Assembly: GCA_900763885.1 (NCBI GenBank)
Contig: CAAFLY010000100.1
Span: 1 to 18,396 of the forward strand
From: Clostridia bacterium
Lineage (GTDB): Bacteria > Bacillota > Clostridia > Oscillospirales > CAG-272
Length of the DNA: 18,396 nucleotides
Direction: 5' to 3'
How positions within the stretch are numbered: position 1 is the first letter of the stretch; every line of letters starts with the position of its first letter. Under the pieces are notes generated by a model that was not told where the DNA came from, ran no database searches, and was given only the letters and a program-made list of their open reading frames with translations. Of the stretch, positions 1 through 6,764 are shown one piece after another. The position numbers and the translations under genes were made by a program.

Positions 1-65
1 GGCTCCCTCGTGACTTTCGTAGACGAATATGCCATAGTGTAGATACCGAATACTTTTTTATATGC

Positions 66-72
66 AAAGGAG
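66..72 (+). promoter_or_regulatory. Ribosome binding site of the lacZ-type gene
   Basis: AAAGGAG lies 6 nt before the ATG at 79 and fixes that start. Upstream, 16-27 is a 12-bp inverted repeat (TTCGT-AG-ACGAA) that could be an operator. I see no convincing -35/-10 pair in the 78 bases available, so the promoter may lie left of the window. Confidence 0.75.
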
Positions 73-78
73 AACCCT

Positions 79-3000
79 ATGCTTCATCTGCCCGACTACC
101 ATACCACGGAACAGACCCTGCATGTACAGTGCGAAGCGCCCCGCGCGTATTTCATCCCGTTTGCCTGCGAAAAATCCGCGCTCCGGCAGAACCGGGACGA
201 CAGCCCCTTCTTCAAAAATCTCTGCGGCGTGTGGAATTTCCGCTATTTCCCCTCCGTACACGACGTATGCGACTTCACCGCCCCCGATTTTGACGTATCC
301 GGGATGGAAAAGCTCGCCGTGCCGATGAACTGGCAGATGGCGACGGAGCGCGGTTATGATGTGCCGAACTACACGAACATCAACTATCCCTACCCGATCG
401 ATCCGCCGCACGTACCGGATGAAAATCCCTGCGGTCTGTACGCGCGTGACTTCACGCTGCCGAAAAACGCCGCCGGACGCGAGCTCTACCTCAATTTCGA
501 GGGTGTGGATTCCGCCTTCTACGTGTTCGTGAACGACCGGTTCGCCGCGTACAGCCAGGTCAGCCATCTCACCACGGAAATCAACATCACCTCTCTGGTC
601 CACGAGGGCAAAAACAGCCTGAAGGTGCTGGTGCTCAAGTGGTCGGACGGCAGCTATCTCGAGGACCAGGATATGTGGCGCATGTCCGGCATCTTCCGCG
701 AGGTCTATCTGCTTATCCGCGAGCCTGTCCACATCCGCGACGTATTCGTCCACTGCGACCTGAACGACGCCTTCGACCGCGCGCATTTCACAGCCGATCT
801 CGAAACGACCGGCGCGTGCGAGGTGCTGTGGCAGCTCTCCTCCCCGTGCGGGGAAAAGCTCTGTGGCGGACAGCTCCACGTGGAGCAATCCGGAAAGCTC
901 GATGTGCCTGTGCTTGAGGATCCCGCGCTCTGGTCGGATGAGGAGCCGAATCTCTACCACCTGACCGTATTCTGCGGCGGCGAGGTCATCGACTTCCCAA
1001 TCGGCGCGCGCCGTGTGGAGATCCGGAACAAAACGATCCTCATCAACGGCAAAAAGGTCAAGGCGAAGGGTGTGAACCGCCACGACAGCCATCCGCTGCT
1101 CGGCCACGCCACCCCGCTTTCTCACATGATCCGCGATATTGAGATCCTGAAGGCGCACAACGTCAATATGGTCCGCACCTCGCATTACCCGAACGATCCG
1201 CGCTTCACGGCACTGTGCGACCGCTACGGCCTGTATGTCTGCGACGAGACGGATATCGAAACGCACGGCATGCAGCCCTGGAACGGTCTTTCGGACGATC
1301 CGGACTGGGAGGCGGCATATGTGGACCGTGCCGAGCGCATGGTGGAGCGCGACAAGAACCATCCGTGCGTGATCTTCTGGTCGCTCGGCAACGAATCCGG
1401 CTTCGGCAGAAACCACGTGGCAATGACCGCATGGATCCGCGCCCGGGACAACAGCCGCATCGTCCACTACGAGGGCGCGCATACCGGCTACTTCGGCGGC
1501 GAACCCCGCCCGGATACGACCGATGTGGAAAGCCGTATGTACGCCGACCGGAACTGGTGCCGCCAATACTGCAAGGACGACAAATATACCATGCCCCTGT
1601 TCCTGTGCGAATACAGCCACGCGATGGGCAACGGCCCCGGCGACGTCGGTCTGTACTGGGACATCATCCGCGAAAACGATGAATTCTTCGGCGGCTGCGT
1701 CTGGGAATTCACGGATCACAGCGTGGCCATCGGCGACCGGTACGGCGATCCGCACTTCACCTACGGCGGCGATTTCGGCGATTATCCGAACGACGGCAAC
1801 TTCTGCGTGGACGGACTGGTTTATCCCGACCGCAGACCGCACACGGGACTGCTCGAGCTGAAGCAAGCGATCATGCCCGTGATCGTACGAGAGGACGCCC
1901 CCGGCGAGGTGACGGTCCGTTCGTTCCGCTATTTCAAATCCCTCTCGGATATTTCCATGGTCTGGTGGATCGAGGAGGACGGCAAAACCGTCTGCTCCGG
2001 CAGAGAGGTCTCCCTCGACATCGCGCCGGAAGCGGAGAAAACGTACAAGCTCTTCGATCCCGCGCGCACCTTCCACGGCACGGCAACACTCAATCTCTCC
2101 TTCCGCTACAATGAGCCTAAGCCCTTCGCGCCCGCCGGTCACGAAGTCGGTATGGTGCAGTTCTTCCTCTCCTCCGAGGCCCGTCACGGCATGCACCGCA
2201 GACGCGAGCCGCTCTATCCGGTAGAGGTGGAGGAAAGTGCCCGTGAGATCCGGCTGTCCTGCGGCGAGACCACCTACGTCATCGGCCGCGCGTCCGGCTG
2301 TCTCTCTCAGGTCACGGACAACGGCGAGGATCTTCTGACCGCCCCGGCTGTACCGACCATCTGGCGCGCGCCGACGGACAACGACCGCAATGTGCGCTGG
2401 AGATGGGAGCAGAACGGCTTTGACCGCGCGACGGTGAAGTGCTACTCCACGAAGCTGCACGTCACGGAGGATGGTGCCGAGGTCATCTCGGAATTCTCAC
2501 TCGGCGCGGCACCGTATCTGCCCGCTCTGCACGGCAAGGTCACCTATACCGTGGACGGACTGCACGGTCTGACGATCCGCTACGACATCTCTCCCCGCAA
2601 GCGCGACCGCGCAAAGGACGACACCTTCCTGCCGCGATTCGGTCTGAGACTGACCATGGCGGAGGGCGCGGAGCAGCTGCGGTATTTCGGCTACGGCCCG
2701 ATGGAAAGCTACGTGGACAAGCATCTGGCTGCCAGACTCGGCGAATTCGGCACAACGGTCACGGCAAATTACGAGCCGTACGTGTTCCCGCAGGAAAATT
2801 CCGCGCATTGGGGCTGCGGCTGGGCCAAGGTGACGACGGTGGCAGGACACGGCTTCCTCTTCACGGCGGAAACGCCCTTCTCCTTCTCCGCATCCCACTA
2901 TTCTCCGGAGCAGCTCACCGCCACCGCGCACCACTATGAGCTGAAGCCCGAAAAGGAAACGACGGTCATCATCGACTACAGGCAGAGCGGCATCGGCTCG

Positions 3001-3126
3001 AACTCCTGCGGTCCCGCGCTCGATCCCGCTTACCGGATCTTAGACGACGACTTCACCTTCACACTCCGTCTGACCCCCGTATTTGACGGCGGCGCGGACG
3101 GTTATCGCGAAATGATGCGCTGGTAA
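79..3126 (+). CDS. lacZ: GH2 beta-galactosidase, LacZ type
   Basis: This 1015-aa protein is close in length to E. coli LacZ (1023 aa) and has the same layout: N-terminal jelly-roll sugar-binding domain, immunoglobulin-like sandwich, TIM barrel (about residues 310-610), then the C-terminal sandwich and a large beta-galactosidase small-chain domain. The acid/base Glu is E439 in SLGNESGFG and the nucleophile is E511 in LCEYSHAMGNGPG. The metal-site region DETDIETHG is also present. It hydrolyses terminal beta-D-galactosides such as lactose. There is no signal peptide, so it acts in the cytoplasm on imported sugars. The AAAGGAG at 66-72 supports the ATG at 79. The stop codon overlaps the start of the epimerase gene, so the two are probably co-transcribed and translationally coupled. 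Family assignment is very secure; the natural substrate (lactose, galacto-oligosaccharide or another beta-galactoside) is not shown by sequence. Confidence 0.95.
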   Translation: MLHLPDYHTTEQTLHVQCEAPRAYFIPFACEKSALRQNRDDSPFFKNLCGVWNFRYFPSVHDVCDFTAPDFDVSGMEKLAVPMNWQMATERGYDVPNYTNINYPYPIDPPHVPDENPCGLYARDFTLPKNAAGRELYLNFEGVDSAFYVFVNDRFAAYSQVSHLTTEINITSLVHEGKNSLKVLVLKWSDGSYLEDQDMWRMSGIFREVYLLIREPVHIRDVFVHCDLNDAFDRAHFTADLETTGACEVLWQLSSPCGEKLCGGQLHVEQSGKLDVPVLEDPALWSDEEPNLYHLTVFCGGEVIDFPIGARRVEIRNKTILINGKKVKAKGVNRHDSHPLLGHATPLSHMIRDIEILKAHNVNMVRTSHYPNDPRFTALCDRYGLYVCDETDIETHGMQPWNGLSDDPDWEAAYVDRAERMVERDKNHPCVIFWSLGNESGFGRNHVAMTAWIRARDNSRIVHYEGAHTGYFGGEPRPDTTDVESRMYADRNWCRQYCKDDKYTMPLFLCEYSHAMGNGPGDVGLYWDIIRENDEFFGGCVWEFTDHSVAIGDRYGDPHFTYGGDFGDYPNDGNFCVDGLVYPDRRPHTGLLELKQAIMPVIVREDAPGEVTVRSFRYFKSLSDISMVWWIEEDGKTVCSGREVSLDIAPEAEKTYKLFDPARTFHGTATLNLSFRYNEPKPFAPAGHEVGMVQFFLSSEARHGMHRRREPLYPVEVEESAREIRLSCGETTYVIGRASGCLSQVTDNGEDLLTAPAVPTIWRAPTDNDRNVRWRWEQNGFDRATVKCYSTKLHVTEDGAEVISEFSLGAAPYLPALHGKVTYTVDGLHGLTIRYDISPRKRDRAKDDTFLPRFGLRLTMAEGAEQLRYFGYGPMESYVDKHLAARLGEFGTTVTANYEPYVFPQENSAHWGCGWAKVTTVAGHGFLFTAETPFSFSASHYSPEQLTATAHHYELKPEKETTVIIDYRQSGIGSNSCGPALDPAYRILDDDFTFTLRLTPVFDGGADGYREMMRW

Positions 3127-3863
3127 TGGCTATGACGCAGAGTGAAAACCGGGCGGCGGAGCACCGTTTTCTGCCGCCCAGGCTCTCGCCCTCGATGATG
3201 TGTGCCGGGATCGCGCATCTGCCCGCGGTGCTTGCCGTATTCGCGGACTGCGGGATCCATTCGCTCCACATCGACGTGATGGACGGATGCTTTGTGCCGA
3301 ATTTCACGCTCGGTACGGACTTTTGCCGCAGACTGCGCACGCTTACCGATATTCCGCTCGACATCCATCTGATGATCACGGAGCCGGAGCGCAAGCTCGA
3401 CTGGTTCGCCATTCAGCCGGGCGAATATGTGTCGGTCCACGCGGAATCCACCGCCCATCTGCACCGTGCGCTCTGCCGGATCCGTGCTCTCGGCGCGCAT
3501 CCCATAGCCGCGCTCAATCCGGCGACGCCGCTGTCTGCACTGGACTACATTCTGGACGAATCGGACGGCGTGCTGCTCATGACGGTGAATCCGGGCTTTG
3601 CGGGACAGCCGCTTGTTCCCGCTATGCTCCGGAAGATCGCGGACTGCCGCAGCTATCTCGACGCGCGCGGATATAGGGATCATCTGCTGCAGGTAGACGG
3701 CTGTGTCAGCTTCACCCACGCCAAAGCGATGCGGGGGGCCGGCGCGGATTATTTTGTCACCGGCTCCTCCAGTGTATTCCACGACAGCAATGGTGGCGAG
3801 AACGCGGAGAAAATCGCGGAAAACTGCCGCAGACTCCGGGAGATCCTGGGTGATTTGCCGTAA
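3126..3863 (+). CDS. Ribulose-phosphate 3-epimerase family protein (Rpe/AlsE-like)
   Basis: This 245-aa TIM-barrel epimerase has the family signatures in order: SPSMMC (residues 21-26), HIDVMDG with metal ligands H48 and D50, DIHLMI with H81, ALNPATPL, MTVNPGFAGQP, and QVDGCV with catalytic D191. It would interconvert epimers at C3 of a ketose phosphate through a metal-bound enediolate. Several features lean toward D-allulose-6-phosphate 3-epimerase (AlsE) rather than housekeeping Rpe: MMC after SPS, the string FAGQPLVPAML, and VDGC in place of VDGG. That is my reading from memory of the families, not an alignment. The ATG at 3126 overlaps the lacZ stop (TAATG); a second ATG at 3132 is possible. 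It has no Shine-Dalgarno of its own, consistent with coupling to lacZ. Product may be ribulose-5-P/xylulose-5-P or a ketohexose-6-P. Confidence 0.88.
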   Translation: MAMTQSENRAAEHRFLPPRLSPSMMCAGIAHLPAVLAVFADCGIHSLHIDVMDGCFVPNFTLGTDFCRRLRTLTDIPLDIHLMITEPERKLDWFAIQPGEYVSVHAESTAHLHRALCRIRALGAHPIAALNPATPLSALDYILDESDGVLLMTVNPGFAGQPLVPAMLRKIADCRSYLDARGYRDHLLQVDGCVSFTHAKAMRGAGADYFVTGSSSVFHDSNGGENAEKIAENCRRLREILGDLP

Positions 3864-3947
3864 AAACTGTAAAACGCCGGTCCGCAGCCGATTTCCGCGC
3901 TGAAAGCCCTGTTTTTGCGTTTTTTTGCGTAGGCTCCCGCTGTATCC

Positions 3948-3963
3948 GGCGTATCCTTACGCC
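3948..3963. repeat. Short hairpin in the epimerase-dehydrogenase gap
   Basis: GGCGTA-TCCT-TACGCC is a perfect 6-bp stem with a 4-nt loop, in the 148-nt gap between the epimerase stop and the dehydrogenase start. The same gap holds a repeated T-rich motif (TTTTTGCG at 3912-3928) after a weak GC-rich dyad, which might act as a poor terminator. Nothing in the gap is decisive as a promoter. Confidence 0.35.
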
Positions 3964-4011
3964 CATTCCAATGCTCTCTGCAGGAACAAACCACAAGAAA
4001 GTGTACTATCT

Positions 4012-5361
4012 ATGAAATATTCCATTCCAGACCTGCTCGCCAAGGACGGCTTTCTCTGCGACTGCGGAAAACGTCATTTCAGCCGGCTGTCGGATTTTGT
4101 GACCGGGACAGGGATCCTTCCCGCCGCGCTGCCGGCAATGCTTGCGAAATACAACGTCACCCATCCGTTCGTCCTCTGCGACAGGGATACCTACGCGGCG
4201 GGCGGCGAGAAGGTGGTCTCCATCCTCTCCGCAAACGGCGTCCCCTGCACGCTGCATATCATTCAGCGCTCCCATCCCGCCCCGGACGAGCGCATTGTCG
4301 GTGAGGCGGTGATGTACTGCGGCAGGGACTGCGACGGTGTGATCGCTCTGGGCGGCGGTGTGATCAACGACACGTGCAAGATTTTAGCCTCCGCCAGACA
4401 CATTCCGGACATCTACGTCCCGACCGCGCCCTCCATGGACGGCTACGCGTCCGCCACCTCGTCGATGGAGCGCGGCAATCTGAAGATCTCCCTCGACTCC
4501 CAATGCCCGAACGCCGTGCTGTGCGACGCGGATATTCTGGCGACCGCGCCTGCGCACATGGTCTGCTCCGGCATCGGGGACATGGCGGCGAAGATCACCT
4601 CTCTCGCGGAGTGGAAGGCGGCGTCGTACATCGTCGGCGACTACTACTGCCCGATGGTGGCGGATATGGTGGACGACGCGCTGCACACCTGTCTCGGCGA
4701 GGGCGAGGCTGCCGTGCGCGGGGATCACGCTGCGCTTTGCCGGCTGGCGGAGGGACTGGTGCTCTCCGGCGTGGCGATGAACTACGCGGGCATATCCCGT
4801 CCGGCGTCCGGCATGGAGCATTACATCTCGCACATTCTCGATATGCGCTCTCTCGCGTTCGGGACTCCGGCGGATCTGCACGGCATCCAATGCGGCATCG
4901 GCACGCTGTACACCCTGCGCGGCTACGAGATCCTCTTTGACAGACTGGGCGGCCGCACACCGGACATGGATAAGGCGCTGCACGCGGCGCAAGCCTTTGA
5001 CCGGAGCGCGTGGAACGACCGTCTGCGGGAGATCGTCGGTCCGGGAGCACAGGCCATGATCGCGAATGAGGACGCGTACGGGTTCTACAGGCCGGAGAAT
5101 CACCGGGCGCGCTTACAGAACATCGTCGATCACTGGGACGGGATCACAGCCGCCCTGCACGCCATGCCCACCTCGGCGGAGATCACGGCGTTCTTTCAGA
5201 AAATCGGCCATCCGACCACGGCGGCGGAGATCGGCGTTTCGGCGGCGGACATGGAAAACGCGTTCCGCATGGCAAAGGACATCCGTCCGAAATACATACT
5301 GGGCCACCTGTTATGGGATCTCGGCATGACGGACGAGGTTGTCGCGGAGATGGAATTTTAA
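4012..5361 (+). CDS. sn-Glycerol-1-phosphate dehydrogenase family protein (AraM/EgsA-like)
   Basis: This 449-aa protein belongs to the iron-containing/dehydroquinate-synthase-like superfamily. Seen: the nucleotide-binding GGGVIND (114-120), the diagnostic PTAPSMDGYAS (137-147), and likely metal ligands D190 (GIGDMAAK), H270 (SGMEHYISH) and H290 (ADLHGIQ). Characterised members such as B. subtilis AraM reduce dihydroxyacetone phosphate to sn-glycerol-1-phosphate with NAD(P)H and a divalent metal, in the cytoplasm. The reading frame can be extended upstream only to a TTG at 3925, through low-quality sequence. The ATG at 4012, with a weak AAGAAAG upstream, matches the usual family N-terminus. 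It lies 148 nt downstream of the epimerase on the same strand and may share its transcript. In a sugar-catabolic context its real substrate could be another phosphorylated ketone, so function beyond the family is inferred. Confidence 0.85.
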   Translation: MKYSIPDLLAKDGFLCDCGKRHFSRLSDFVTGTGILPAALPAMLAKYNVTHPFVLCDRDTYAAGGEKVVSILSANGVPCTLHIIQRSHPAPDERIVGEAVMYCGRDCDGVIALGGGVINDTCKILASARHIPDIYVPTAPSMDGYASATSSMERGNLKISLDSQCPNAVLCDADILATAPAHMVCSGIGDMAAKITSLAEWKAASYIVGDYYCPMVADMVDDALHTCLGEGEAAVRGDHAALCRLAEGLVLSGVAMNYAGISRPASGMEHYISHILDMRSLAFGTPADLHGIQCGIGTLYTLRGYEILFDRLGGRTPDMDKALHAAQAFDRSAWNDRLREIVGPGAQAMIANEDAYGFYRPENHRARLQNIVDHWDGITAALHAMPTSAEITAFFQKIGHPTTAAEIGVSAADMENAFRMAKDIRPKYILGHLLWDLGMTDEVVAEMEF

Positions 5362-5370
5362 GGAAAAAGC

Positions 5371-5417
5371 AAGACGCACGGGAACCTTTTCGCTCTCGTG
5401 CGTCTTATCTATATCTT
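5371..5417 (+). terminator. Hairpin after the dehydrogenase gene; weak terminator or attenuator
   Basis: AAGACGCACG (5371-5380) pairs perfectly with CGTGCGTCTT (5397-5406) around a 16-nt loop, 9 nt after the stop at 5361. The tail (ATCTATATCTTT) is only moderately T-rich, so termination may be partial. It lies only 16 nt before the GGAGG of the next gene, so read-through would be needed if that gene lacks its own promoter. Confidence 0.5.
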
Positions 5418-5433
5418 TCATCGGAGGTACAAC

Positions 5434-5868
5434 ATGTCCCATCGCAGACTTCTTGCGTTTTCGCTCTGGTTGGTCGCCGTTCTGTACTGCTGGTGCGGTG
5501 CTTTCTACAAATTCTCGTTTCTGCGTGCCGAAGACGATTCCCCGCTTTCGTTCTGGATCCGTGTGGGCGCCTTCCTCTATTGTATCCTTTTGCCGCTCGG
5601 ATTATGGTTATTCCGTGCGGATAGGCGGTTTGTCGCGGCGTTTCTCGTATTGCGGACCCTGCAATTTGTCGCCGCCCTCGTCGTCGTGCTGGCAGGTGTG
5701 CTGTCCACGGACTTTATCACAGCGATCCTGTACGCGTTTCTTGTATTCGCCCTGCCCTACGCCACACTGCCGCTGTCCGATCCCGCGTGGATCGCCGGGT
5801 GCATCTGCGTATACTCCGTGCTGCTCATGCTCCCGTGCGTTCTTCTCCTGCGCCGGCGGAAAAGCTGA
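5434..5868 (+). CDS. Small four-helix membrane protein of unknown function
   Basis: I do not recognise this 144-aa protein. It has a short basic N-terminus (MSHRRLLAF) and four hydrophobic stretches, at roughly residues 7-25, 41-60, 67-90 and 92-135 (the last probably two close or one re-entrant segment). It ends in a basic LLLRRRKS tail, so the C-terminus is probably cytoplasmic. A strong GGAGG at 5423-5427, 6 nt before the ATG, fixes the start, and the reading frame upstream adds nothing family-like. It follows the dehydrogenase by 72 nt on the same strand, with a hairpin between. The stop is one base from the stop of the convergent SGNH hydrolase. No catalytic or binding motif is visible. 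Confidence 0.75.
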   Translation: MSHRRLLAFSLWLVAVLYCWCGAFYKFSFLRAEDDSPLSFWIRVGAFLYCILLPLGLWLFRADRRFVAAFLVLRTLQFVAALVVVLAGVLSTDFITAILYAFLVFALPYATLPLSDPAWIAGCICVYSVLLMLPCVLLLRRRKS

Positions 5869-5869
5869 C

Positions 5870-6568
5870 TCACACCGCCACGTTTGCCGCGACCGCCGTT
5901 TCCGCGTGGATCCTGTCCGCGATCAGGGTATCGATCATGGCGTGTCCAGCGGGGCTGGGGTGGATGCCGTCGGCGCAGAGCAGCTGTGGATACCGATGGG
6001 ACGAGAGAAACGCCGAGCGCACGTCGATCATAGGACAGTCATAGCGGTACGCCAGCTCCTCCACGGCGCGATTGTAGTATTCCTGCCACCGATAGAGCAT
6101 ACTCGCGTCGCCGAGCCAGGACAGAACCGCGTCCCGGTCGCACGCGCGGGTGATCCAGTCCATGTACCGCTGCGCGTCGAGGGGGACGAGGTTGCAGAGA
6201 AACACCGCGGCTCCCTGATCCTGGGCGTATTCGACAAGCTGCGCGTACTGGGAGACAAACACGTCGCGATCGGTATGCGGATGGTGGGACCCGGTCGGAT
6301 CGTCGGCGATCTCCTGCCAGTTGTAGTCGCAGTCGTTGCCGCCGAATTCTAAGAGCACCACGGCGGATTCCGGATCGTGGAGCCGCTTCTGCATCGCTTC
6401 CCAGCCGCCCACGACCGTCATGCCCATTACGGCGCGGTTTTCCACGGTATATTCCTCCAGAGCGGCAAACCGATCGCGCACAAGGCGGTACCTGCCGGCG
6501 TCTCCGTCGTACCATACGCCCTTCATAATGGAGTCGCCAAAGATCTGCATTGTCGTTCTTTCCGTCAT
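5870..6568 (-). CDS. SGNH/GDSL-family hydrolase (esterase or deacetylase)
   Basis: This 232-aa protein shows SGNH blocks in order: block I FGDSIMKG with nucleophile S13; block II around the glycine in NRAVMGMTVVGG; block III GGND with the oxyanion Asn; and block V DGIHPSPAGH giving catalytic D200 and H203. Such enzymes hydrolyse ester bonds, often acetyl groups on sugars or lipids. No signal peptide is seen, so it is probably cytoplasmic. Several in-frame ATGs exist upstream. The one at 6568 is chosen because AAAGGA sits 8 nt before it on the minus strand and it leaves block I at the usual distance from the N-terminus. Starts at 6577 or 6589 remain possible. The neighbouring glycosidases suggest an oligosaccharide deacetylase, but that is inference. 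No clear promoter was found upstream. Confidence 0.85.
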   Translation of the reverse strand: MTERTTMQIFGDSIMKGVWYDGDAGRYRLVRDRFAALEEYTVENRAVMGMTVVGGWEAMQKRLHDPESAVVLLEFGGNDCDYNWQEIADDPTGSHHPHTDRDVFVSQYAQLVEYAQDQGAAVFLCNLVPLDAQRYMDWITRACDRDAVLSWLGDASMLYRWQEYYNRAVEELAYRYDCPMIDVRSAFLSSHRYPQLLCADGIHPSPAGHAMIDTLIADRIHAETAVAANVAV

Positions 6569-6616
6569 TGTAGCCATCCTTTCATCCATCCGCCGACGGC
6601 GCAAAGCAGGAATGAG

Positions 6617-6639
6617 GAATGCACTGTTTCAGTGCATTC
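6617..6639. repeat. Perfect 10-bp inverted repeat
   Basis: GAATGCACTG-TTT-CAGTGCATTC is a perfect 10-bp stem with a 3-nt loop. It lies 49 bases upstream of the SGNH hydrolase start, so in its transcript it would form a stable 5' hairpin. There is no T-tract on either side, so it is not an ordinary terminator. Confidence 0.7.
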
Positions 6640-6684
6640 TCAGGAGTACACTGTTTCGGCACATCCTCAGGAGTACGCTGTTCC
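6622..6684. repeat. 27-bp direct tandem repeat, two full copies and a decayed third
   Basis: Unit 1 (6622-6648) and unit 2 (6649-6675) begin CACTGTTTC and end TCAGGAGTA. They differ at four of 27 positions, all transitions. A third copy starts at 6676 (CGCTGTTCC) and soon diverges. The period is a multiple of three and on the minus strand reads as a 9-residue repeat, but no gene is supported there. Confidence 0.65.
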
Positions 6685-6711
6685 AAAGTTGATTTTGCGC
6701 ATCCTTTGGAA
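6681..6711. repeat. 8-bp inverted repeat TTCCAAAG/CTTTGGAA
   Basis: TTCCAAAG (6681-6688) and CTTTGGAA (6704-6711) are perfectly complementary around a 15-nt loop. The structure ends 18 bases upstream of the -35 element of the promoter at 6730, so it could be a regulator site. The right arm lies in a sequence that recurs at 7175-7190. Confidence 0.5.
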
Positions 6712-6729
6712 AAGTTCAAAAAAATCCTC

Positions 6730-6758
6730 TTGCTTTCGGGCGGCGTGTGTGCTATACT
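6730..6758 (+). promoter_or_regulatory. Sigma-A promoter reading toward the XRE gene
   Basis: TTGCTT (6730-6735), a 17-bp spacer and TATACT (6753-6758) form a near-consensus promoter. The predicted start, near 6765, is about 450 nt before the next coding start and falls two bases before the first predicted RNA helix. Confidence 0.7.
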
Positions 6759-6764
6759 CATAGT

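Noticed and set aside
58..2460. An 800-codon open frame antisense to the LacZ-type gene
   Set aside because: It mirrors the GC-rich codons of a securely identified gene, has no ribosome binding site or recognisable domain, and is Val/Ala/Arg/His-rich like a shadow frame.
3925..4011. Upstream TTG start for the glycerol-1-phosphate dehydrogenase homologue
   Set aside because: The added 29 residues do not resemble the family, and the ATG at 4012 gives the expected N-terminus.
6622..6684. Possible CRISPR-like repeat
   Set aside because: The units are directly abutting with no spacers, there are only two and a part copies, and there are no cas genes.
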